Positions 8,307 to 15,114 of a stretch of 16,674 nt of DNA are shown here, one piece after another; positions within the stretch are counted from its first letter, which is position 1; every line of letters begins with the position of its first letter. Origin of the DNA: Phycisphaerales bacterium UBA7800 (GTDB lineage Bacteria > Planctomycetota > Phycisphaerae > Phycisphaerales > Phycisphaeraceae); the NCBI GenBank assembly GCA_002480565.1, contig DLCK01000075.1, positions 1-16,674 on the forward strand. The letters run 5' to 3'. The position numbers and the translations under genes are program-made. The notes beneath the pieces are model-generated. The model made no database searches, was not told the origin of the DNA, and saw nothing but the letters and a program-made list of their open reading frames with translations.

Positions 8307-8473
8307 AACGCCGGCCACTCACCTGTGATTTTACGAGACCTGCACGCCCCGGAAGCCTTCGCCCCCGGAATTTTCTCCGGTCCCTCAAGTTTTCGCTCTG
8401 CGGTTTACCATCAGTATCCGTAGACGATCTGAGCGTGCAGGTCTCCACAGGCAACCGGTGAGTGGCCAGCGTT
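8307..8473. other. Long imperfect hairpin (about 33 paired bases), candidate structured RNA or element core
   Basis: Working inward, 8307-8311 pairs with 8469-8473, 8313-8321 with 8459-8467, 8322-8327 with 8446-8451, and 8335-8347 with 8433-8445 (13 bp perfect). One 1-nt mismatch and one 7-nt bulge on each side interrupt it. The 85-nt apical region holds a further small stem (8365-8369 with 8376-8380). A dyad of this length without a protein gene points either to a folded RNA or to a palindromic mobile-element core. The strand of any transcript cannot be decided. No known RNA family was recognised. Confidence 0.75.
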
Positions 8474-8514
8474 ACCCCACAATGTCGGATACCCCTGTAA
8501 CGTCCATGGCGTCA

Positions 8515-8531
8515 GTGCAGCGAAAATGCAC
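8515..8531. other. Small hairpin GTGCA/TGCAC
   Basis: GTGCA at 8515-8519 pairs with TGCAC at 8527-8531 around the 7-nt loop GCGAAAA. A further stem lies at 8583-8604, where GCGTC and CTG pair with CAG and ACGC with one bulge. Both are inside the inverted-repeat-bounded segment. Confidence 0.45.
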
Positions 8532-8615
8532 AATGGTGCAACTCGCCACACATGAACCGTTACCTTGTTTGTCTTTAACGAAGCGTCCTGTAAATGTCAG
8601 ACGCATGGACTAGCG

Positions 8616-8646
8616 AAGGGGGCCGGGGAGCGATAGCTCCCTGGCA
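8616..8646 (-). repeat. Right arm of a 31-bp inverted repeat
   Basis: The reverse complement of the arm at 8127-8157, with two mismatches. It folds on itself as CCGGGGAGC-GATA-GCTCCCTGG (8623-8644, nine pairs including one G.T). The two differences from the left arm are a loop base and one base in the C run, so the hairpin stem itself is intact in both copies. Confidence 0.88.
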
Positions 8647-8741
8647 TGAAAATAGACATTGATGAAATACCATCAACCACAGATTCTGCGGATGAGCCAA
8701 ACACATCAAGACACTCAAGGTATCCGGCAAAAGATGTCGAA

Positions 8742-10793
8742 CTATGCCGTAATCAGACTCACCACTTGATAGGTGACGAAGGAGGCGCTGTAGGCCAGCA
8801 CGGTCATGTATCCGAGTTGGAACATGGCCCACTTCCATGAGCCGGTTTCGCGGCGAGTGACGGCCTGAGTTGGCAAGCATTGCATCGCTAGCACGTAGAA
8901 CACCAGCAGGCTAAAACATGTTGCAGTGGAGAAGAGCAATTCACCATCAGGCTTTCGAGCTTCGCGGAGTCGGTCGATGAAGGCGTCGGGATTTTCCTCT
9001 GCAACGTCTTCGCCCACGCCGTAGACCACGGCTATGGTGGAGACGATCACTTCACGTGCTGCGAAGCTGGTGACGACACCGACACCGATCTGCCAATTAA
9101 AGCCAAGGGGTTTGACGATAGGTTCGATGAGTTTGCCTGCCATACCTGCGTAGGAATTTTCAAGTGCATGTTCACTTTCACGGACATTGGCTTTGTATTC
9201 CAAGGCGTCGGCTTCTTCGGTTTGGCCTGCAGTTTGGAGTTGGTCGATTTGCTGGCGCATTTGCACGACGTCTGCGGGAGGTTCCACTGTGGGGAAGGTT
9301 GCCAAGACCCAAAGGGCTATGGAGATCAGCAGGATGATCGTGCCAGCCTTTTTGACGAAGATCATCGCCCGGTCATAGGTGATGAGCAAAGCCGTCCGGA
9401 GACTGGGGATTTTGTAGCTGGGCAATTCCAGAACCAGCGGTTTGGTCTGGCCGGGGAGAATGGTTTTTTTGAAGATAAAAGCGCAGACCAGCACAGCAAT
9501 GATGCCCAGTGAATAGGCACCGGTAAAGAGCAATGATGCCTTGGCGGGTTCATCTCCAAAGAGCAATGCCGTCACCATCGCATAGACAGGTAAGCGTGCC
9601 GAACAGGTCAATAAGGGCAAGGTCAAAATCGTCACCAATCGGTCACGTTTATCTTCGATACCTCGCGTTGCCATCAGGCCGGGGATGGCGCAGGCATGGG
9701 CCGAGAGCATGGGGATAAAGGCTTTACCAGGCAGTCCGACATGACGCATGAGTCGGTCCATGACAAAGACGGCACGTGAGAGATAGCCGGTATCTTCAAG
9801 TAGAGACAAGCAGAAAAACAGGATACAGATTTGAGGCAGGAAGATAATCACCCCGCCGATACCGCCGATGACACCGTCAACGATCAGGCTGTTGAGATGT
9901 CCTTCGGGAATGTAGCTGCCTACAAATTCCTGTGCCCATCCAAAGCCAGCATCGACCATGTCCATGGGTACGGATGCCAGCGAAAAGATCAGGTAAAAGA
10001 CGCCAACCATGATGGCAAAGAATCCGAAGATGCCTGCTACGGGATGCGTCAAAATCCGGTCAATGCGATCTGTCTTACGACCCACTGCGACACGTGACGA
10101 TTCAAGACAGGCTTCGGTGACTTTCTCCGCCCAGTCGTAACGTCCCTTGTATGGACAGGAGCAGCCGGCACAGGTGTCGTGCAGCAAATGTGGTACGGCT
10201 CGGTCGGTCTCTTTCTGGTGAATGGAAAGATGCAAGACCTGCTTGAGTTGCTCAATGCCTTCACCTGTTCGAGCAGAGACTGGCACCACCGGGCAGCCTA
10301 ACTCTGAAGCAAGTTTGTCTGCATCAATCTTCAACCCGTCACGACGTGACAAGTCGATCATGTTCAACACTGCAATGGTGGGAACTTTGAGTTCGATGAC
10401 CTGACTGATCAAAAAGAGATTGCGTTCGAGATTTGTCGCATCCAGGACCACGACCACGGCAGCAGGCTTGGCCATCCCCGGCGTTTGTCCGAGTATGACA
10501 TCGCGGCTGATCCGTTCTTCATCGGTCGCACCTGCGATGCTGTACAAGCCAGGCAGGTCGACGATATTCACACGATGGCCGTCCATGAGATCCATGGAGC
10601 CTTCGGTTTTTTCGATGGTGATCCCCGGGAAGTTACCTGTCTTGGCACGTAAACCAGTGAGTCGGTTAAAGAGCGTGGTCTTGCCTGCATTGGGATTGCC
10701 GACCAAAGCGACAACGTTCTCTCTGCGGACAGGTTGGAGAACCTGCAAAGAGACATCGGAATGATTTTCGGGTGGCGTAGCTGTACCGGGCAT
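8742..10793 (-). CDS. feoB: Ferrous iron transporter FeoB
   Basis: A 683-residue inner-membrane Fe(II) importer. The N-terminal G-protein domain has all its motifs: G1 GNPNAGKT (32-39), G2 FPGITIEK (55-62), G3 DLPG (79-82), G4 NMID (144-147) and G5 SARTGEG (173-179). A helical region then leads to the membrane part (about 250-680), which has the conserved FLPQICILFFCLSLLEDTGY, a second gate region with LPLLTCSARLPVY (391-403), and GFNWQIGVGVVTSFAAREV (564-582). An acidic/Gln-rich stretch at about 503-545 is a soluble loop. Odd: between the GTPase and the membrane region lies a Cys cluster, CAGCSC (208-213), not expected in the common form. The start is 6 nt past the feoA stop, so translation is probably coupled. 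The stop is TAG. Confidence 0.98.
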   Translation of the reverse strand: MPGTATPPENHSDVSLQVLQPVRRENVVALVGNPNAGKTTLFNRLTGLRAKTGNFPGITIEKTEGSMDLMDGHRVNIVDLPGLYSIAGATDEERISRDVILGQTPGMAKPAAVVVVLDATNLERNLFLISQVIELKVPTIAVLNMIDLSRRDGLKIDADKLASELGCPVVPVSARTGEGIEQLKQVLHLSIHQKETDRAVPHLLHDTCAGCSCPYKGRYDWAEKVTEACLESSRVAVGRKTDRIDRILTHPVAGIFGFFAIMVGVFYLIFSLASVPMDMVDAGFGWAQEFVGSYIPEGHLNSLIVDGVIGGIGGVIIFLPQICILFFCLSLLEDTGYLSRAVFVMDRLMRHVGLPGKAFIPMLSAHACAIPGLMATRGIEDKRDRLVTILTLPLLTCSARLPVYAMVTALLFGDEPAKASLLFTGAYSLGIIAVLVCAFIFKKTILPGQTKPLVLELPSYKIPSLRTALLITYDRAMIFVKKAGTIILLISIALWVLATFPTVEPPADVVQMRQQIDQLQTAGQTEEADALEYKANVRESEHALENSYAGMAGKLIEPIVKPLGFNWQIGVGVVTSFAAREVIVSTIAVVYGVGEDVAEENPDAFIDRLREARKPDGELLFSTATCFSLLVFYVLAMQCLPTQAVTRRETGSWKWAMFQLGYMTVLAYSASFVTYQVVSLITA

Positions 10794-10799
10794 ACTTAT

Positions 10800-11102
10800 T
10801 TACTCACAACATTGGGCCTGGTGACAGGCATCGACGGTTATACGCTTGGCAAGACGATGGGCAAGACCAATACGGGACCCAAGCACGCGGAGAATCATGG
10901 GATTGCCTGCTTTGAGCAATTCAATGCGACGGCCAACACAAAGACCAAGCGCTTTGAGACGGTCTGCCTGCTCCTGATCAGGTTCATTGACTTCGACAAT
11001 CAATCCGACCTGACCGGTTGAAAGTTCGCAAAGCGAGAACTTTTCACCTGTTGGAACAAGCTGATTGAGTGAAATATTTACAGATGGATTGGCTTGTGAC
11101 AT
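10800..11102 (-). CDS. feoA: FeoA-family SH3-like accessory protein of ferrous iron uptake
   Basis: A 100-residue cytoplasmic protein. Residues about 12-88 form the FeoA SH3-like fold, seen in LCELSTGQVGLIVEV, RLKALGLCVGRRIELLKAG and PMILRVLGSRIGLAHRLAKRI. FeoA is thought to modulate FeoB at the membrane (family knowledge). The tail ends in a short Cys/His-rich piece, ACHQAQCCE, which is longer than needed for the fold. AAGGA lies 9 nt upstream of the ATG, supporting this start. It is the first gene of a two-gene operon with feoB, with only 6 nt between them. Confidence 0.95.
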   Translation of the reverse strand: MSQANPSVNISLNQLVPTGEKFSLCELSTGQVGLIVEVNEPDQEQADRLKALGLCVGRRIELLKAGNPMILRVLGSRIGLAHRLAKRITVDACHQAQCCE

Positions 11103-11147
11103 CCCGTTGAGTCCTTAATGTGTTGGAGCAAACAAAATAATCGCATC

Positions 11148-11180
11148 CAATTTGTATTGCGACACAATATCATCAAATTG
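11148..11180. promoter_or_regulatory. Nested dyad upstream of feoA, candidate operator
   Basis: CAATTTG (11148-11154) and CAAATTG (11174-11180) are inverted copies. Directly inside them TATTG (11155-11159) is mirrored by CAATA (11165-11169) around a 5-nt centre, with an extra TCAT on one side. It lies 46-78 nt upstream of the feoA ATG, where an iron-responsive repressor could act. It does not fit the usual Fur or DtxR consensus, so the regulator is unknown. Outside this dyad I see nothing gene-like in 11103-11310. Confidence 0.4.
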
Positions 11181-11310
11181 CCCATTCCTCAACATTCCTA
11201 CAAAAGTGTACTGTTGGTGGTTTGTAGCAATTGATATTCCAATAGATGTTTGTGTCTTTTTTTGAACACTTTGAAGGCAATTGGCGCTTATCAAGCCAAC
11301 ATGTGCACAA

Positions 11311-11339
11311 AAAAGCAGCCTGCCGAATGACAGGCTGCT
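11311..11339 (-). terminator. Rho-independent terminator of the TPR-protein transcript
   Basis: AGCAGCCTG (11314-11322) pairs perfectly with CAGGCTGCT (11331-11339) around an 8-nt loop. On the minus strand the stem is followed by TTTTTTGTG. It begins 26 nt past the stop codon of the TPR gene, the expected place for the end of that transcript. Confidence 0.92.
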
Positions 11340-11365
11340 GTGTCATTTTGTTAATTATTACGGTT

Positions 11366-13666
11366 TTACGGCGTCTGCAATGCTTTTGCAAAGGCGCTGA
11401 TCCGTGGATCACTATGACCAGCGGCGGCGGTGACGGCTGCAAGGTCGTCACTGTGAGTCGCCAGGTAAACCAGTCTCACCGTCACGTTATCCGACTGAGC
11501 TGCACCGTTACAGACATTGGGGAACAGGCTCTTGCCAGCCGAACCTGCTGGGGTGAACAGTGTCATCCACGCCTGCCCCAGGGCACCGAGATTAGCGAAC
11601 TGGTCGTTGACTGCAGTGGCAATGCGTGTTGCCTGTGCCTGCATCTGTGGCAATTGATTGAGTGATTCAGTCAGACTGCACAGCGTGGCAATGAGCTTCA
11701 TGTGACTCAATGCATCGGTGGGTGATTTGAACTGACTGATCCATGCATCAATGTTGCCGGGGGTCGGACGCATGGCAGTGCGGTCGATGAACTTGAGCAA
11801 TGCAACGCCTCCCATTGGGCCGGTGGTCAGACCACCTTTGGCAGTGTTGCGTGGGTCTAAAATGGCAGTGACTGAAAAGCCGATGGCTGCAGCAGGATTC
11901 TGTGCCATCATCAGACCAAGTTGCCCACGATCCAATCGCACAGGTACCGTGATCGTTTGACGAGAGTCCAAACGAAGCGAGCGGCCAATATCGACCATCA
12001 CAGGTGAGACACCTTTGATCGGTTCACCACCTCGCCATGGGGCAAGGTAGATGGCCATCGTCGTGGGCAAGGTTCCAGCGGGGCCAAGTGTCAACGGATA
12101 CTCAGATGTATTTCGCAATGTGACTTCTGCGACGATCGGATCAAGATACCCAAACTGTTTGGGCTTCACGTCAATACCAAGTGAAGTCCAGGAACTGCTA
12201 CGCGTACTCAATGGCATAAGAATATTCGTAGGCAAATCGCTGATTGCATCAATAAGCTTCTTGGCATCGGCACTGACCACAACACGCTGGCCAGTCGATT
12301 TCAGATCACTTGCAGCCATCATGCCCGCAGGACTTGAAGCTGACATGCGAATGGTCTTCTGCAAATAACCGACTTGTAATTCAGTGTTCTGACCTTGTGT
12401 ACATTTGGCTAAACCATACACCGCCCAGGGATCGGTTTCAGCTAAAACATGCAGGGCATTGGCCGCATCGTCATAACGCCCCTTGCGATAGTGAACCCAA
12501 CCCAGTGTCCGTTGGATCAGGCCGTTGTCAGGATTCGCTGAGGCATATGCCATGACTGCCTGTTCAAAGCTTGTTGAGATCGTAGGACCAAACGCAGCAG
12601 TCCACCATGCCAGTTCAAGTGCAGCTTGGACATCTCCCATATCAACGCGTTGCTGAAGTCGACTGCGAATGCTGTTAAATACGGCAACCGCTTCATCATT
12701 GCGACCATTCTGACTGAGAATCGCCAGCTTCAATATTAAGGTATCCATCGGCACGGCTTTGGGATCGGCTTGACCGGCGGAAAAGCCCATCGTGTCAATC
12801 ATATCCAAAGCCTTGTCGGCCCGACCACTGGCAGCCATGCTGATCATCCAGTTGGTCAGGAATTTATCACCACCCTGGCGGACACCCAGCGTGCTGGCAA
12901 TGACATATTGCTTCTGAGCAGCTTCATATGCACCCATACTCGCAAGCAGGTCAGCCATCAGGTGTCGGGGCATATCGTCAACCGGAGCAGCTTTGATCAT
13001 GTGCAGAAGCATCTGGCCAATCGCGTAATCCGAACCACCACGGGAAACCGCCAACTCATACATCAGGCGGGCAGCATCACGGTTGGATGGATCAAGCGTC
13101 GCTGCTTCCTTAAGCCAGAAGCCAAAGCGTGTACTGTCACCAATCTGCTGGTACAGCGAGGCAAGGTATCCAGCGACGCGACTGCGTAGTGCGCTGGACA
13201 TCGCATCCTTGCTGGCAGCATTAAGGAACTGTTCCAAGGCATCGGCTTTGGCCTCTGATGTGGTTTTGCCACGAAGACCTGCAAGGATCAACTGCAAACC
13301 AGCCGCATCATCCGAAGGCTTAAGCTGACAGTAACGCCTTAACGCATCGGCGGCGGCATCAGTGTCACCAGCCATCTGCGCAAGCGTTTTACGCAGCAGC
13401 CAAGCATCAGCATCACTGGGATCCGATTGGATCGCCAGGTCCACCATCATCCCAGCTCGGATGAGTTGGCTTGTCCCAGGCTGTGCCTTTTCAAGCAAAA
13501 TGTTGTTGGCAATACGAAGCAATTGATCAGCCATCAAGCTCTGAGGCGTGCTGGCCAATACCGTTGCTTCTGCTGCCCAAGTCCGAGAAAGCGGACCGAC
13601 AGCCAACAAGGTTAATAGTGATAAAAGTAAAAAGTAACGACCCCACGTGTGCACATTCCGTTGCAA
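11366..13666 (-). CDS. Large exported TPR-repeat protein
   Basis: A 766-residue protein with a Sec-type signal peptide (about 1-32, a hydrophobic core around YFLLLSLLTLLAVG and a likely cut after TWAA). Residues 40-440 are built from helix pairs of TPR type: stretches such as AIQSDPSDADAWLLRKTLAQMAG, AATLDPSNRDAARLMYELAV and RTLGWVHYRKGRYDDAANAL carry the spaced Gly/Ala/Tyr/Pro pattern. About 495-625 reads as a beta-sandwich (FGYLDPIVAEVTLRNTSEYP), and a helical tail follows. It probably works as a periplasmic or surface scaffold; partner unknown. The start is TTG, preferred because AGGAGG lies 7 nt before it and the signal peptide follows at once; GTG at codon 5 would be too far from that site. 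It lies 42 nt downstream of a small membrane-protein gene. Confidence 0.85.
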   Translation of the reverse strand: MQRNVHTWGRYFLLLSLLTLLAVGPLSRTWAAEATVLASTPQSLMADQLLRIANNILLEKAQPGTSQLIRAGMMVDLAIQSDPSDADAWLLRKTLAQMAGDTDAAADALRRYCQLKPSDDAAGLQLILAGLRGKTTSEAKADALEQFLNAASKDAMSSALRSRVAGYLASLYQQIGDSTRFGFWLKEAATLDPSNRDAARLMYELAVSRGGSDYAIGQMLLHMIKAAPVDDMPRHLMADLLASMGAYEAAQKQYVIASTLGVRQGGDKFLTNWMISMAASGRADKALDMIDTMGFSAGQADPKAVPMDTLILKLAILSQNGRNDEAVAVFNSIRSRLQQRVDMGDVQAALELAWWTAAFGPTISTSFEQAVMAYASANPDNGLIQRTLGWVHYRKGRYDDAANALHVLAETDPWAVYGLAKCTQGQNTELQVGYLQKTIRMSASSPAGMMAASDLKSTGQRVVVSADAKKLIDAISDLPTNILMPLSTRSSSWTSLGIDVKPKQFGYLDPIVAEVTLRNTSEYPLTLGPAGTLPTTMAIYLAPWRGGEPIKGVSPVMVDIGRSLRLDSRQTITVPVRLDRGQLGLMMAQNPAAAIGFSVTAILDPRNTAKGGLTTGPMGGVALLKFIDRTAMRPTPGNIDAWISQFKSPTDALSHMKLIATLCSLTESLNQLPQMQAQATRIATAVNDQFANLGALGQAWMTLFTPAGSAGKSLFPNVCNGAAQSDNVTVRLVYLATHSDDLAAVTAAAGHSDPRISAFAKALQTP

Positions 13667-13672
13667 AACACG

Positions 13673-13679
13673 TCCTCCT
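13673..13679 (-). promoter_or_regulatory. Strong Shine-Dalgarno deciding a TTG start
   Basis: On the minus strand this reads AGGAGGA, with AGGAGG 7 nt upstream of the TTG at 13664-13666. It is the best ribosome site in the window, where most genes have weak or none, and it fixes the start of the TPR protein. Confidence 0.85.
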
Positions 13680-13708
13680 AATTTGCGTCCATGCTCAAGA
13701 AGTCAACA

Positions 13709-14014
13709 CTATGCCAACAGGTGGCTGGCAAGAAAGACCCCATAACCGAGTGCGAGCCATTGAATGGTGCCAATAAACACCTTCAATAAGCCTGTAATGC
13801 CTATCGGCTTTTTAGGGCCAATCGCATCAACGACAACCACAAGGAAGACAAACAGGCCCGAAGCAATGCCCCAAATGCCCGCACAACGCAGTAGTTGCCC
13901 GACTCGTACCGGATCCTCAACCACAGTAGGGATAGGCTGGAGCAAAAGCACCACGCCTATCAGGCATAAAATCGCAGTCCAGACCGTTCCAAGGCTGATG
14001 CGCAATTGGTGCAT
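13709..14014 (-). CDS. Small multi-pass membrane protein, unknown function
   Basis: A 101-residue, mostly hydrophobic protein with three likely membrane spans (about 7-26, 42-63 and 80-99), separated by a short acidic loop (VEDPVRVGQ) and a basic loop (GPKKPIG). The charge pattern suggests the basic loop is cytoplasmic. No family is recognised. AAAGGG 7 nt before the ATG supports the start. It lies between trpA (122 bp upstream) and the TPR gene (42 nt downstream) on the same strand, so it and the TPR gene are probably one transcript. Confidence 0.72.
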   Translation of the reverse strand: MHQLRISLGTVWTAILCLIGVVLLLQPIPTVVEDPVRVGQLLRCAGIWGIASGLFVFLVVVVDAIGPKKPIGITGLLKVFIGTIQWLALGYGVFLASHLLA

Positions 14015-14136
14015 CGTTCAGCCCTTTCGCTAGCTCTGGCTCAATCACCCGTCCAGACATGAATGCCCTTGTGTAGACATCCTTGCCGATTCCATTAAGT
14101 TGCCTGCAATCAATCACTTCCAGTGAACAAGTATCA

Positions 14137-14964
14137 TCAGGAAGTCTGGCAACCTTCAGGAGCCCTGGTCAAGCCTCGTGCCAAATCACTCATAAAAGCC
14201 TGAGTCGACTGGACCACTGCGTCCGACCCAAGTCCACGAGCCTCGGTGATACGCCGAACAATCGCCGATCCCACGATCGCCGCGTCAGCGACAGATACCA
14301 CTTGTCTAACATGATTATCGGTCGATACCCCGAACCCAACTGTAATAGGAAGCTCAGAAATTTCTCGCATCCTGGCAACGCGTGGTGCCAAATCGGGCGG
14401 TAAATCACTTTGCTCGCCAGTAATCCCCGCTCTGGCAAGCAGATAGATAAAACCACTACTGGCCTTGGCAATTTCAATCGCGCGAGCCTCCGGAGTCGTC
14501 GGCGCAATGAGAAAACTCAAAATACCGCCATGCTTGGCAATCAACTCTCGAACTTTCGTCGATTCTTCATACGCCAGATCAGGAATAATGAACCCGTCAA
14601 TCCCTGAATCAATGGCATCCTTAATGAAGCCTTCATCGCCAATCTTATGCACAATCGAATAACTGACCATTGCCACCAACCCGATATCCAGCTTGCTGCG
14701 ATGCTCTGCAACCATCTCCAAAATGGCTTTGGATTTGATGCCATGTTCCAAGGCCCAGGTCATCGATGCCTGAATCGTCGGGCCATCAGCAACCGGATCG
14801 GAAAAAGGAAAACCCAACTCGCAAATGCTCGCGCCAGCGTCTTGAGCAGCATGAATCAAACGAGCAGATGTCTGGATATCAGGATCGCCCATCGTCAGGT
14901 AAGGCATCAACGCCTTGGTGCCCTGCTGAGCATGATTTGCAAAAATTTGGTCAATGCGGTTCAT
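14137..14964 (-). CDS. trpA: Tryptophan synthase alpha subunit
   Basis: A 275-residue TIM-barrel enzyme that splits indole-3-glycerol phosphate into indole and glyceraldehyde 3-phosphate, passing indole to TrpB. Conserved parts are the N-terminal MNRIDQIF, PYLTMGDPD, ELGFPFSDPVADGPTIQ with catalytic Glu49 and Asp60, the loop YLLARAGITG, and the phosphate-binding VGFGVS and GSAIVR. The ATG at 14964 is chosen over an in-frame upstream one at 15006, because it places Glu49 and Asp60 exactly at the E. coli numbers and matches the family N terminus; the extra 14 residues look unlike TrpA. No trpB or other trp gene is in the window, so it is away from its partner here. It is divergent from the deacetylase gene across 150 bp. 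Confidence 0.96.
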   Translation of the reverse strand: MNRIDQIFANHAQQGTKALMPYLTMGDPDIQTSARLIHAAQDAGASICELGFPFSDPVADGPTIQASMTWALEHGIKSKAILEMVAEHRSKLDIGLVAMVSYSIVHKIGDEGFIKDAIDSGIDGFIIPDLAYEESTKVRELIAKHGGILSFLIAPTTPEARAIEIAKASSGFIYLLARAGITGEQSDLPPDLAPRVARMREISELPITVGFGVSTDNHVRQVVSVADAAIVGSAIVRRITEARGLGSDAVVQSTQAFMSDLARGLTRAPEGCQTS

Positions 14965-15042
14965 CCTTACAAGATACCGCCATATCAAGAGATGAACAAG
15001 CCTCAACTCCCACGATTTCGATTCAATTCAATGACTTTTTAA

Positions 15043-15071
15043 TTGCCATCCAAACACAACCGGCCTAGAAT
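15043..15071 (+). promoter_or_regulatory. Sigma70-like promoter of the polysaccharide deacetylase gene
   Basis: The -35 hexamer TTGCCA (15043-15048) and the -10 hexamer TAGAAT (15066-15071) are separated by exactly 17 nt. Transcription would begin near 15078, about 37 nt before the ATG at 15115. The TTG of the -35 box is also the first codon of a longer possible reading frame; the promoter argues against that longer start. Confidence 0.7.
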
Positions 15072-15114
15072 CAATCAAGCTGTGCAAACGTTTAACTTAA
15101 TCGGGATACCAAAA

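Larger units (their letters stand above)
8056..8741. other. 686-bp gene-free convergent intergenic region holding a structured repeat segment
   Basis: This gap lies between the convergent ends of the SRPBCC-like membrane gene and feoB. Short reading frames occur on both strands (such as 8176-8454 minus and 8232-8423 plus), but they overlap one another across the hairpin arms, lack ribosome sites and give low-complexity Arg/Ser/Pro-rich products, so I do not call them genes. What the gap does hold is a pair of 31-bp inverted repeats and an internal set of hairpins, listed separately. No clear terminator is seen for either flanking gene. Confidence 0.8.

Noticed and set aside
8176..8454. A 92-codon minus-strand frame and overlapping plus-strand frames inside the structured segment
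   Set aside because: They run across the arms of the long hairpin, overlap each other on both strands, have no ribosome site and give Arg/Ser-rich products. They are better explained by the repeat structure.
8127..8646. Assignment of the segment to HEARO/omega RNA, a group II intron or an IS200/IS605 relative
   Set aside because: Size and hairpin-bearing ends allow these ideas, but no TnpB/IscB, transposase or reverse transcriptase gene, no domain V-like motif and no recognisable family core could be seen.
11103..11240. Classical Fur box before feoA
   Set aside because: No stretch fits the GATAATGAT-type inverted hexamers. Only the unrelated CAATTTG/CAAATTG dyad is present.
11173..11451. 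A 92-codon minus-strand frame between feoA and the TPR gene
   Set aside because: It overlaps the end of the TPR gene, the terminator at 11311-11339 and part of the feoA dyad, and has no recognisable product.
14965..15006. A 14-residue N-terminal extension of TrpA
   Set aside because: The start at 14964 gives the family N terminus and puts Glu49 and Asp60 at their usual numbers.
15043..15114. A 24-residue N-terminal extension of the deacetylase beginning with TTG
   Set aside because: The TTG belongs to a -35 box with a 17-nt spacer to TAGAAT, and the signal peptide begins at the ATG at 15115.
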